Below are positions 15,402 to 22,229 of a stretch of DNA of 32,043 nucleotides, piece after piece. Source of the DNA: an uncultured bacterium (lineage in GTDB: Bacteria; Bacillota_I; Bacilli_A; RF39; UBA660). The stretch covers positions 1-32,043 of the forward strand of contig CAOJEC010000015.1 of the NCBI GenBank assembly GCA_948433885.1, given 5' to 3'. Under the pieces are notes generated by a model. That model had not been told where the DNA came from. It did no database searches and was given only the letters and a program-made list of their open reading frames with translations. Every line of letters begins with the position of its first letter. Position 1 is the first letter of the stretch. The position numbers and the translations under genes are program-made.

Positions 15402-15413
15402 TAGGTCTTTTTG
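15386..15413 (+). terminator. Terminator of the GerM-like gene
   Basis: AAAAGGCCT pairs with AGGTCTTTT (one G-U) around an 8-nt loop, followed by a T-run. The stop codon lies in the loop, and the tRNA -35 box falls within this hairpin. Confidence 0.65.
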
Positions 15414-15422
15414 TTATATAAT
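15394..15422 (+). promoter_or_regulatory. Promoter of tRNA-Arg
   Basis: TTGAAT (15394-15399), a 17-bp spacer, then TATAAT (15417-15422). The tRNA begins 21 nt after the -10. Confidence 0.7.
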
Positions 15423-15442
15423 GGTTATGCGAGTTGATTTAT

Positions 15443-15519
15443 GTTCGCGTAGCTCAGTTGGATAGAGCATGCGCCTTCTAAGCGCAGGGTCGAGGGTTCG
15501 AATCCCCCCGCGAACACCA
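15443..15519 (+). tRNA. tRNA-Arg(UCU), CCA encoded
   Basis: The cloverleaf can be drawn by eye. The acceptor GTTCGCG pairs with CGCGAAC, and the D stem is GCTC/GAGC. The anticodon stem TGCGC/GCGCA holds loop CTTCTAA (anticodon TCT, reading AGA/AGG). The T loop is TTCGAAT with one A-C mismatch in its stem. Discriminator A is followed by an encoded CCA. It has its own promoter and terminator. Confidence 0.95.
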
Positions 15520-15530
15520 CTTAGTTATTG

Positions 15531-15553
15531 AACGACTTTCGAGTCGTTTTTTT
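15531..15553 (+). terminator. Terminator of tRNA-Arg
   Basis: The stem AACGACT/AGTCGTT closes a TTCG tetraloop and is followed by T residues. Confidence 0.85.
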
Positions 15554-15567
15554 GTGCTTACATTCAC

Positions 15568-15593
15568 AAAAAAAAGATGATTCTTCGATCATC
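15568..15593 (-). terminator. Terminator of the Tad pilus operon
   Basis: The stem GATGAT/ATCATC (15576-15581 with 15588-15593) has a 6-nt loop and eight U residues on the minus strand. It overlaps the last stop codon of the operon. Confidence 0.75.
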
Positions 15594-16704
15594 ATTTTTT
15601 AAATATATTGAATATTCCCCCACCCGAACTGCCATTCGAATATATTCCCAACTTTTCTAGGAAACTATCCAAAACCATTTGAGTATCTTTTCTCTCGTCG
15701 AGAGGAGGTATGTTGTAAAACATCTTTACTTTTGCTTCGTATTCGAATTCTTTGACGTCGCTCACGGTCAGTAGAGATTTGTTCAAAACTATCTTCTTGT
15801 CTTTGATCTTCTCGAGTGCTTGTCTATCTCTTCTGATCAGTGTGTTCAATTTGATCGTACTAGGCTCTAACAAGTATATCACATCCGTACACGTACCATC
15901 CGTATCCAAGTTGCTGTTATTTAAATCGATCAAAACGATCTCAAACTGATTGAATTTTGCTCGTACGTTCGATATTTGTGCGGCACTTACACTCATAAGT
16001 TCGTTGTCTCCAAAGTAACTGAAGTCGTTGTCGTTTATTTCGACGGCAAGTACTTTTCTCGTCTTCAAGTTCTTTTTTAACATGTAGACGAGAGTCGTAG
16101 CTCCTGCATCTTCGGTCAAATCTTTGAATCCGATTATTTTAGTCGATGAACCGGTCATCGGATTATTGAAGTTAGGATCCATGCTGCCATTGTAACTTGG
16201 TCCCATGAACGGTTGAAATGGTTGAAATGCAGGCTGTTGAGGTTCTTGTTGAACCGTTGGTTGAGCTTGTACATTCGGTGCAAATCCGGCCATTTTCGAA
16301 TTCGCCAAATTTTTTTCATCGTTCATCGCCAAGTCGTGGTACTGTGCGACATCTCTATAACCGTTAGGATTTTGCATCAAATAGTTTATTCCATTCAAAT
16401 CGCTTGCAAAGTTGTAAATTCCCAAACTGATTATTTTAGAAAGAAAAGAATTGTTGATGCGCGGATCATCGCTCAAGAAAAGTATGATCTTGGTGGCATC
16501 CAACGAAGCACTAAGTCTTTGAATGTTCGCGATGTTGAAAGAATCTTTGATGGCAGTTATATCCAAAATCATACGATTGAAAAAGAAGTTAGCAAATGTA
16601 TCGATGATAGTAGATACATCGAATTCGCCGTCCATTCTTTTGATGACATCGATATCTAGGCTCGATAAAGCATCTTTGTATTTGTTGGCTATTATGACAT
16701 TCAT
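15592..16704 (-). CDS. TadZ/CpaE-like protein with degenerate P-loop
   Basis: TadZ/CpaE proteins place Tad pilus machinery in the cell. They join a receiver-like domain to a ParA/MinD-type domain. Here an N-terminal alpha/beta domain (about 1-115) resembles the receiver-like part, and a Pro/Gln/Asn-rich linker (about 145-185) follows. A ParA-like domain begins KIIGFKDLTEDAGATTLVYM. The Walker A position reads EDAGATT (199-204) without the Gly-Lys pair, so ATP hydrolysis is doubtful. VLIDLNN would be the equivalent of the later strand motif. Last gene of the pilus operon; the assignment rests on fold pattern and location, so it is moderate. Confidence 0.7.
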   Translation of the reverse strand: MNVIIANKYKDALSSLDIDVIKRMDGEFDVSTIIDTFANFFFNRMILDITAIKDSFNIANIQRLSASLDATKIILFLSDDPRINNSFLSKIISLGIYNFASDLNGINYLMQNPNGYRDVAQYHDLAMNDEKNLANSKMAGFAPNVQAQPTVQQEPQQPAFQPFQPFMGPSYNGSMDPNFNNPMTGSSTKIIGFKDLTEDAGATTLVYMLKKNLKTRKVLAVEINDNDFSYFGDNELMSVSAAQISNVRAKFNQFEIVLIDLNNSNLDTDGTCTDVIYLLEPSTIKLNTLIRRDRQALEKIKDKKIVLNKSLLTVSDVKEFEYEAKVKMFYNIPPLDERKDTQMVLDSFLEKLGIYSNGSSGGGIFNIFKK

Positions 16705-16728
16705 AATTTCAACCCTTTCCCTTCCTTT

Positions 16729-17202
16729 TTATCGTGAATTGTATATGTATTGACTGTCTCCGCTTACCCTTATCGACGGGATCAAAACGTTGACGATGGG
16801 TAGATCAAATTGGAAAAACGTGATTGCCCGATAGTATTTGCGTTTTGCTTCTATATCGTCATTTCCCGTCTTCACTTCACTCGAATAAATACATGCTCCA
16901 CATTTTCCTTCAGGAGCGTGCCCTATGCAGTCTACTCTCGTCCAATCGGTATCGTGACCGTCGACTTCTATGTACTGAGGACATTCACCATAAGCGACGT
17001 ATCCTTGGGATGTCAAATATGTTTCCAATTCTTGTGCTAAGTTGCCATCGTATCCTGAGTTTTCTTCTATTTGGCTGACCAAGTGACTCTTTATTTTGAA
17101 GGCCTTGGCATAATTGACCGAAATCGCTATGTAGGCTGTGAATATTATGATAAAGGTCAAACATATCACAAAAATCCATGTTGCTCCTATCGATTCTTTC
17201 AT
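16729..17202 (-). CDS. TadE-like minor pilin (copy 2)
   Basis: A 157-residue protein with the opening MKESIG, a hydrophobic helix (about 8-30) and an exported domain. The helix-then-polar layout fits TadE/TadF-type minor pilins. It is a paralogue of the gene just upstream. Both share SxNYA(K/R)AF(K/R)IK/N after the helix, a GY(V/D)AYG(E/V)C loop, DTDW/DEDW, and a CxxC pair (CGAC here, CSVC in the other). They then share a YYR(A/V)(I/V)TFFxFDLP ending and a C-terminal YIY. Conserved Cys suggest disulfides outside the cell. A GGAAGTGA site precedes the start. Confidence 0.72.
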   Translation of the reverse strand: MKESIGATWIFVICLTFIIIFTAYIAISVNYAKAFKIKSHLVSQIEENSGYDGNLAQELETYLTSQGYVAYGECPQYIEVDGHDTDWTRVDCIGHAPEGKCGACIYSSEVKTGNDDIEAKRKYYRAITFFQFDLPIVNVLIPSIRVSGDSQYIYNSR

Positions 17203-17231
17203 CTAATTCACTTCCTTTTCAATAGCATCTT

Positions 17232-17723
17232 TTAACTATTGGCAAAATCATATATGTATCTACTTTCGCCGACAACTTGGAACGATGGAAAGAAAGATTT
17301 TACCACCGGCAAGTCAAAATGGAAAAACGTCACTACTCTATAATAAGAACGTGGTGCTCTTATGACAGGATCTTTTTGGTTTTTGGCCACTTTCCTGTAC
17401 AAGCATACGGAACACTGATTAGGCGGTATTTCAGGGTCATCTTTGAGACACTGTTCCAAGGCCCAATCTTCATCTTTCCCTTCTACGGAAACATAAGGGT
17501 CACAAACCCCATAAGCATCGTACCCTTGCGCAAGCAAATATTCGTCGATACTTTGTTGTAACCCTTCAGTATAACCTTCGTTTTCTTCGATTTTGTCTAT
17601 GATGTGGTTTTTGATTCTAAAGGCTCTGGCGTAATTGATAGATATCGCCAAGTAGCAGGTGAACAATATTATAAATGTCAAACATATAGAAAATATCCAC
17701 GCAGATCCTTGAGCATCTCTCAT
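17232..17723 (-). CDS. TadE-like minor pilin (copy 1)
   Basis: This 163-residue protein opens MRDAQGSAW, followed by a membrane helix (about 9-30) and an exported Cys-containing domain. It is clearly homologous to the following gene, the two lying 29 nt apart, and likely arose by tandem duplication. The Cys-bearing loop GYDAYGVCDPYVSVEGKDEDW and CSVCLYRK are aligned with the second copy. Both copies lie directly after the small pilin gene and before the TadZ-like gene. They may form a heteromer at the pilus base or tip, which is inference. Confidence 0.72.
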   Translation of the reverse strand: MRDAQGSAWIFSICLTFIILFTCYLAISINYARAFRIKNHIIDKIEENEGYTEGLQQSIDEYLLAQGYDAYGVCDPYVSVEGKDEDWALEQCLKDDPEIPPNQCSVCLYRKVAKNQKDPVIRAPRSYYRVVTFFHFDLPVVKSFFPSFQVVGESRYIYDFANS

Positions 17724-17755
17724 TCAATCACTTCCCTTTCGATCATTCTAATTCA

Positions 17756-18031
17756 TCATTGAGTACATTTTTTCTTTGCAGTTTGTCCGTCTTCTTTGTA
17801 CTCGTATTCGCATTCCCATGTTGTTTTTCCGTCAGTCTTTGTAGGAGAACCACATTTGATAGTCGAATCTTTATTCGTAACCTCGTAATCTGGTCCTTCA
17901 TTACATGCTTGTGTCAAAGCAATTTGTGCTCTCAACGTAGGTAATAGGAAAACTGTAAATACTGCTAAGATTGCTGCGATAGCGACGATAGCGATTACTG
18001 TTGTACTAAGTTCACCTGTAGCTTCTTTCAT
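17756..18031 (-). CDS. Small Flp-type pilin, probable major subunit
   Basis: This 91-residue protein has MKEATGELSTT, then one long hydrophobic helix (about 12-35), and a short polar Cys-containing tail (four Cys) with many Lys. The size and helix layout match Flp-type pilins of Tad systems. The usual prepilin motif with Glu at +5 is not present; cleavage after Gly6 would leave Glu at +1. It has the strongest ribosome site in the operon (AAAGGAGG) and its own near-consensus promoter, as expected for the most abundant subunit. Homology to Flp itself cannot be proven by eye. Confidence 0.68.
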   Translation of the reverse strand: MKEATGELSTTVIAIVAIAAILAVFTVFLLPTLRAQIALTQACNEGPDYEVTNKDSTIKCGSPTKTDGKTTWECEYEYKEDGQTAKKKCTQ

Positions 18032-18062
18032 TTTTAACTTCCTCCTTTATTTTTCTAATATT

Positions 18063-18091
18063 ATTATAATTCGTTTTATGATTTTTATCAA
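18063..18091 (-). promoter_or_regulatory. Strong internal promoter for the small pilin
   Basis: On the minus strand, TTGATA (18086-18091), a 17-bp spacer, then TATAAT (18063-18068). Transcription would start about 25 nt before the pilin ATG, inside the larger pilus operon. Confidence 0.75.
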
Positions 18092-18113
18092 TAGTACTGT
18101 AAATTCCTTTACA

Positions 18114-18902
18114 TTAGAAACTGAATGTCATCAAGATCGAGATGATCATCAAAATCATGACTCCGATACCCGTACATATGAGCATCGTCATCGTCTTGGA
18201 TTCCATCTTTTCTAGACGATTCTTGTATTTCGTCTCACGAGCTTTTTGTTGTAAGTTCGAAATAGTTCTCGAAAATGTCATCAGTTGTTCTTGTTTTCTT
18301 TCTTGTCTACCCAATCCGAGACGATACAAAAGTCTCATCATTCTCATCGAATCGCGGACTGGATAATCGCGTGCAAATTGCATGTACGGCTCGATAGTCG
18401 AATCACCTTGGTTCAATGAATCGATCAACTTTTGAAGTCCTTCTTTAAAGATCGGAGGTGCTGTTTCGATGGATTTACCGATCGCCACCGGCACCGTGTA
18501 GTGTTGAATCAGGATTTCCAAACCTTTCAAATAATAAGGCAATTGGACATCTATTTCGTGCATGTGTCTTTTACGATAATTTTTGAGATCCAAGTATGGC
18601 AGTTTGAAGACGAAGACTGCGACTAAAATCGCGAAGATCACCGTCAAATAACTGAGTTCTGCTACTAGCATGAACAAACTGAAGGCGAGAGCCAACAAGG
18701 CATTGCGGACTCGCTTGTTGTACATGTCCATGATGTTCACTTCTCCACCATATCTTGCTTTGACTAGAAAGTCGTAGTCTGCTTCTTTGAATTTGAGTAA
18801 TATATCTTCGTAATCAGTGACGAATTTTCGAGTACTCACTATACCGGAATATTCACAAACTAAGAAGATGACTATAGAACAAATCAATATTTCTATATAC
18901 AT
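18114..18902 (-). CDS. tadC: Tad pilus platform protein TadC
   Basis: One of two inner-membrane T2SSF-family platform proteins that work with the TadA ATPase to extrude pilins. Of 262 residues, a membrane segment at about 2-20 is followed by a short cytoplasmic region. There is a helical pair (about 70-105), the cytoplasmic T2SSF core (HEIDVQLPYYLKGLEILIQHYTVPVAIGKSIE), and a C-terminal membrane helix (about 235-260). It is 12 nt downstream of the TadB gene and the last gene before the pilin promoter. Assignment as TadC rather than TadB is by order. Confidence 0.85.
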   Translation of the reverse strand: MYIEILICSIVIFLVCEYSGIVSTRKFVTDYEDILLKFKEADYDFLVKARYGGEVNIMDMYNKRVRNALLALAFSLFMLVAELSYLTVIFAILVAVFVFKLPYLDLKNYRKRHMHEIDVQLPYYLKGLEILIQHYTVPVAIGKSIETAPPIFKEGLQKLIDSLNQGDSTIEPYMQFARDYPVRDSMRMMRLLYRLGLGRQERKQEQLMTFSRTISNLQQKARETKYKNRLEKMESKTMTMLICTGIGVMILMIISILMTFSF

Positions 18903-18914
18903 GACTTTCGCCTC

Positions 18915-19808
18915 CTACTCTGCACTTATATCTTCATTGTAGAACTTTGTTCCACTCAGCAAGAAATAAGAATTTATCCATATTACAGCGTGTAATATCA
19001 ACTGTATGTACCACTCGTTTATCATCTTGATGTAAGATGCTTGACCCAAGAGAAATTGCATGAGCATGACGAGCAAGTAAAGAGCTAGTCCGTAGACAAC
19101 AAATTTTTGATAAAATTGTGCACGGTCCATCTTATCTCTATAAACTCCCTCGACAAGCATATCGATATCTTGCATCATGTTTTCGAGTGATTCACCAGAA
19201 TCTTTTGCACCTTCGTTTGTGATTTGTAAGAACAATTGGTGCATATTTTTGACCATGTAGAATGGATATTTGTCACTCATGAATTTCAATGCTTCGTCGA
19301 TCGTACCATTTGCATAAGACATATCGATCATCGTTTTGACATCTCCCGCAATTGGTTCTTCGAGTATTCCCGATTCTTTGACACCTTCTAAAGATTTTAC
19401 AAAACTTTGAGAAGTATTGAATTCCATGATGACGTTCGTACAATATATTTGAACTTCTTCGAATATGTATTCGTTGTAAATTCTCTTATATCGCAAGAAA
19501 TTTACGTATGGAACAAAGGCTATAGCCGCGACGGCATAGACGATTGCCCATAAAAGAGAATAAAAGTACAAGAACGCGATGGCGGCTGCGACTCCTCCGA
19601 AGAGGGCAACTTGCACGATGTATTGACGCATAGTGTAATCTTGACCGAGTTCTTTAGCCTTCTCTTTTACGACTTTATAACTGTATGGTGCATATTTCTC
19701 GTAGACAGTCGATGCCATATTGGTGAAATACTTATATGGAGCACTGCCCGGGTCTTTTCTATACATGAAAATGAATACTGCTGTTACCAGCATGATAACT
19801 AATTCCAT
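18915..19808 (-). CDS. tadB: Tad pilus platform protein TadB
   Basis: A 297-residue T2SSF-family membrane protein. An N-terminal helix is followed by paired helices at about 65-105. The cytoplasmic core includes EFNTSQSFVKSLEGVKESGI and ANGTIDEALKFMSDKYP, with GESLENMMQDIDMLVEGVYRD later. Two closing membrane helices lie at about 230-290. It sits 3 nt after tadA, the standard TadA-TadB-TadC order, and is expected to be a partner of the following platform protein. Confidence 0.87.
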   Translation of the reverse strand: MELVIMLVTAVFIFMYRKDPGSAPYKYFTNMASTVYEKYAPYSYKVVKEKAKELGQDYTMRQYIVQVALFGGVAAAIAFLYFYSLLWAIVYAVAAIAFVPYVNFLRYKRIYNEYIFEEVQIYCTNVIMEFNTSQSFVKSLEGVKESGILEEPIAGDVKTMIDMSYANGTIDEALKFMSDKYPFYMVKNMHQLFLQITNEGAKDSGESLENMMQDIDMLVEGVYRDKMDRAQFYQKFVVYGLALYLLVMLMQFLLGQASYIKMINEWYIQLILHAVIWINSYFLLSGTKFYNEDISAE

Positions 19809-19811
19809 ATT

Positions 19812-20894
19812 TTAAGCACCTGCCGTTTCATTTTGATTTAATCTGAAGGTATCTTCGGGTAGATAGACACCTTGTATTGCTACGTAGTCTAGCAAATTTT
19901 TGGTCGGATTTTTGAGTGATATATGTCCATCTATCGTTTTCTTATAGATGAGATTTTGTTTGGCTTCATTAGTATCGTCTTCGACGTAGAACTCACAAAC
20001 TTCCAATATTTCACGTTGGAAACGATTCAGTTCTTTTGAGAAATAACCTTTGACGTATACAGCAAGTTGGACGTATCTATAAATAGTACGCAAGAACTGT
20101 TCGACGTCTTGTGATCCTTCCATCAGTGCGTACATACGCATGGGAACGGAAGAGGCTTTCTCCGCGTGAATCGTCGATAAGATGTTGTGACCTGATGAAA
20201 TCGAGTTACGAACAGCCATGACGGCTTCTGCACTACGAACCTCGGACAAAAGTATCCATTGAGGGTTCTGACGCATACAACCTTCCAAAAGGTCCGAATA
20301 GGACGCTACGTTGTTCGTCTTCATCGCCACGATATCTCTGTGTGGATATATCTTATCTAAGTGAAGTTCTAGGGTGTCTTCGATAGTAATGATCTTTTCG
20401 TTATCTTTGATGTGACTGGCCAAGTATTTGACGAGTTCCGTCTTACCTGAACCGGTTTCGCCACATACGATTATATTGCAGTGTCCTTCGACACATTTCA
20501 TCAAGAAGTCGTGCATTTGTAATGTTACATATCCTTCATCTAAAAGTTTCTTTTTGTTGAGTCGAATTTTAGCTGGAGTTTTACGTATGACACATGCAAT
20601 TCCGTTAGTCGCGATGGATTCGTGTATGAAATTCATACGCAGTTCGGAAGATTCGGCATCCAGCAAAGGGTGAGCCATGTTGAATGTCTTACCCATTACA
20701 TTGGAACATTGGAATGCCAATTTTTCCATAAGCGCATTGTTTATCTCGGGCCTTTCTACTTTGAATATACCACGAGTCAATGTTTTCAAGTGTATTTGTC
20801 CATCGTTACTGTACGATACGTCGGTGATGTCGTCATCATCTAAGAATTCTTGAAGAGGGCCAAAATCTAATTGAGAGAATATTGCCTCATTCAT
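19812..20894 (-). CDS. tadA: Tad pilus assembly ATPase TadA (CpaF family)
   Basis: The hexameric secretion ATPase that powers pilus assembly. Seen in order are an N-terminal domain (1-130), Walker A CGETGSGKTE, the Asp box TIEDTLEL, a Walker B region WILLSEVRSAEA and the His box GHNILSTIHAEKA. 360 residues is shorter than many CpaF proteins, mainly at the N-terminus. Only one ATPase is present, with no sign of a separate retraction ATPase in the window. Spacing to its neighbours is 12 nt upstream and 3 nt downstream, consistent with one transcript. Confidence 0.95.
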   Translation of the reverse strand: MNEAIFSQLDFGPLQEFLDDDDITDVSYSNDGQIHLKTLTRGIFKVERPEINNALMEKLAFQCSNVMGKTFNMAHPLLDAESSELRMNFIHESIATNGIACVIRKTPAKIRLNKKKLLDEGYVTLQMHDFLMKCVEGHCNIIVCGETGSGKTELVKYLASHIKDNEKIITIEDTLELHLDKIYPHRDIVAMKTNNVASYSDLLEGCMRQNPQWILLSEVRSAEAVMAVRNSISSGHNILSTIHAEKASSVPMRMYALMEGSQDVEQFLRTIYRYVQLAVYVKGYFSKELNRFQREILEVCEFYVEDDTNEAKQNLIYKKTIDGHISLKNPTKNLLDYVAIQGVYLPEDTFRLNQNETAGA

Positions 20895-20906
20895 CGTTCA
20901 TCACCC

Positions 20907-21770
20907 CTATTCGTTCATGTTCGATTGATCATCATCATTGTTATCGTCATCTATATCATCGGCAAGTTGACAGTCTGCGATACCTGTAGAGTTCGTGACA
21001 CATTCATCTGGTATATCTGCTGTTTGATCGATTATCAATTGTTCCAACCAAGCACTACTTTTTAGTGTTTCTCCTGCTTCAGCTGTGTAGTTTTTATTAC
21101 GCGGAACGATCACAATTTGAATACCCAATAATTCTGCTTTTTTGAGCAATAGATATAAATCGTCTGGTACTGCAAATAGAAGTTGTTTTGGTATTCTCTT
21201 TTCGATAGTCGTTTCGAAGACATTTTGTCCTTGGTCGTCTTTTACGGCTAAGACTTTGATACTTTGAATGAATTTTCCGTATACTAGTAGGCCCATCTCA
21301 TCTTCAGTTCTTACGAATAGATCGATGTAGTCACCAGGGAATATCGAATTAGCATAAGTCGATTCGAAACTTACACTCATGTTGTATAGTGTATGCCCGT
21401 CTGGAATATCGTCGAAAGACGAATTAGGCATTTCAGATGCATCCATTACCGATGTTTCGTAGAAGAAACTGTTTTCTGGTATTTCGGTTGCATAACTGGC
21501 ATATTGCCCTACTACTTTATCGCATGTTTGAATCATGTTATCAGCTTTTTGTGAAGACAATATTTTAGTAGTCGTCACCATTTCATTGGTTATTTGTGTT
21601 CTCGCTGGTATGGTTTGTGTTGCTTGGCATACGTATGTGGTAGTAACAGCACTCTTTACTCTCCAGTTATAAAATCCATAAAGGACGACTGTACATACGA
21701 TGATTGCAATCAAGGTTACGGTATTCTTATTACTAAGAAACCTTTTGATCATTGTTCCTATGTTACCCAT
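20907..21770 (-). CDS. cpaB: CpaB/RcpC-like SAF-domain protein
   Basis: A 287-residue protein with an N-terminal membrane anchor (about 16-35), then a SAF domain with IPARTQITNEMVTTTKI, the typical entrance of CpaB/RcpC proteins. A second RcpC-like part includes NSIFPGDYIDLFVRTEDEMG and PKQLLFAVPDDLYLLLKKAELLG. The C-terminus is a very acidic Asp/Asn tail. In Gram-negative systems this protein works with the secretin. Here a monoderm cell without secretin would need it at the cell wall, perhaps binding wall polymers. 12 nt upstream of tadA. Confidence 0.85.
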   Translation of the reverse strand: MGNIGTMIKRFLSNKNTVTLIAIIVCTVVLYGFYNWRVKSAVTTTYVCQATQTIPARTQITNEMVTTTKILSSQKADNMIQTCDKVVGQYASYATEIPENSFFYETSVMDASEMPNSSFDDIPDGHTLYNMSVSFESTYANSIFPGDYIDLFVRTEDEMGLLVYGKFIQSIKVLAVKDDQGQNVFETTIEKRIPKQLLFAVPDDLYLLLKKAELLGIQIVIVPRNKNYTAEAGETLKSSAWLEQLIIDQTADIPDECVTNSTGIADCQLADDIDDDNNDDDQSNMNE

Positions 21771-21784
21771 AATTTATTCCTCCT

Positions 21785-22213
21785 TTAGTTAAATGTCGTT
21801 GGGTCACTTGTCGAATACATTTCAAGTATGGCATCGAGTCTATTGGTGATCTCGAAGTCCGTATTCGAATAACTTATAATAATCTGCGTCGATCTCGTTT
21901 TGACCTCTACAGTAATCTTGGGGGGGCTTTCGTAACTATTGTAAAAAGAAATAGTCGAAGTCTTGTTTATCGTGACAACATCAGAATATCTTCTGATGAA
22001 GTTTTCCATAAATTTTTCGTGATTTATTCGCAAGTCGCCGTATTTACGATAGTAAGCATAGTCTACTGCTTCCATCATCGACGCTTCCGATATTTCTTTG
22101 ATCATATGGTAGTTTTGTTCACTTGTAGTCGTCATATCTGTGACGAGAATAACGACTCCTATGATGATGAGGCCAAGTACTATGAACCACCAGGCCCAAA
22201 CGCTTTCTTTCAT
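21785..22213 (-). CDS. Pilin-like single-helix protein, unknown
   Basis: This 142-residue protein begins MKESVWAWW with a membrane helix (about 9-27) and a mixed helical/beta exported domain ending in Thr/Ser. The MKES start and helix position match the other pilin-like proteins of this operon, but Trp stands where the others have Gly6, so it may be unprocessed. No Cys are present in the exported part. It lies between the large secreted protein gene and cpaB. Function unassigned; a minor pilin or assembly factor is likely. Confidence 0.7.
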   Translation of the reverse strand: MKESVWAWWFIVLGLIIIGVVILVTDMTTTSEQNYHMIKEISEASMMEAVDYAYYRKYGDLRINHEKFMENFIRRYSDVVTINKTSTISFYNSYESPPKITVEVKTRSTQIIISYSNTDFEITNRLDAILEMYSTSDPTTFN

Positions 22214-22229
22214 AGACTGCTACCTCCTC

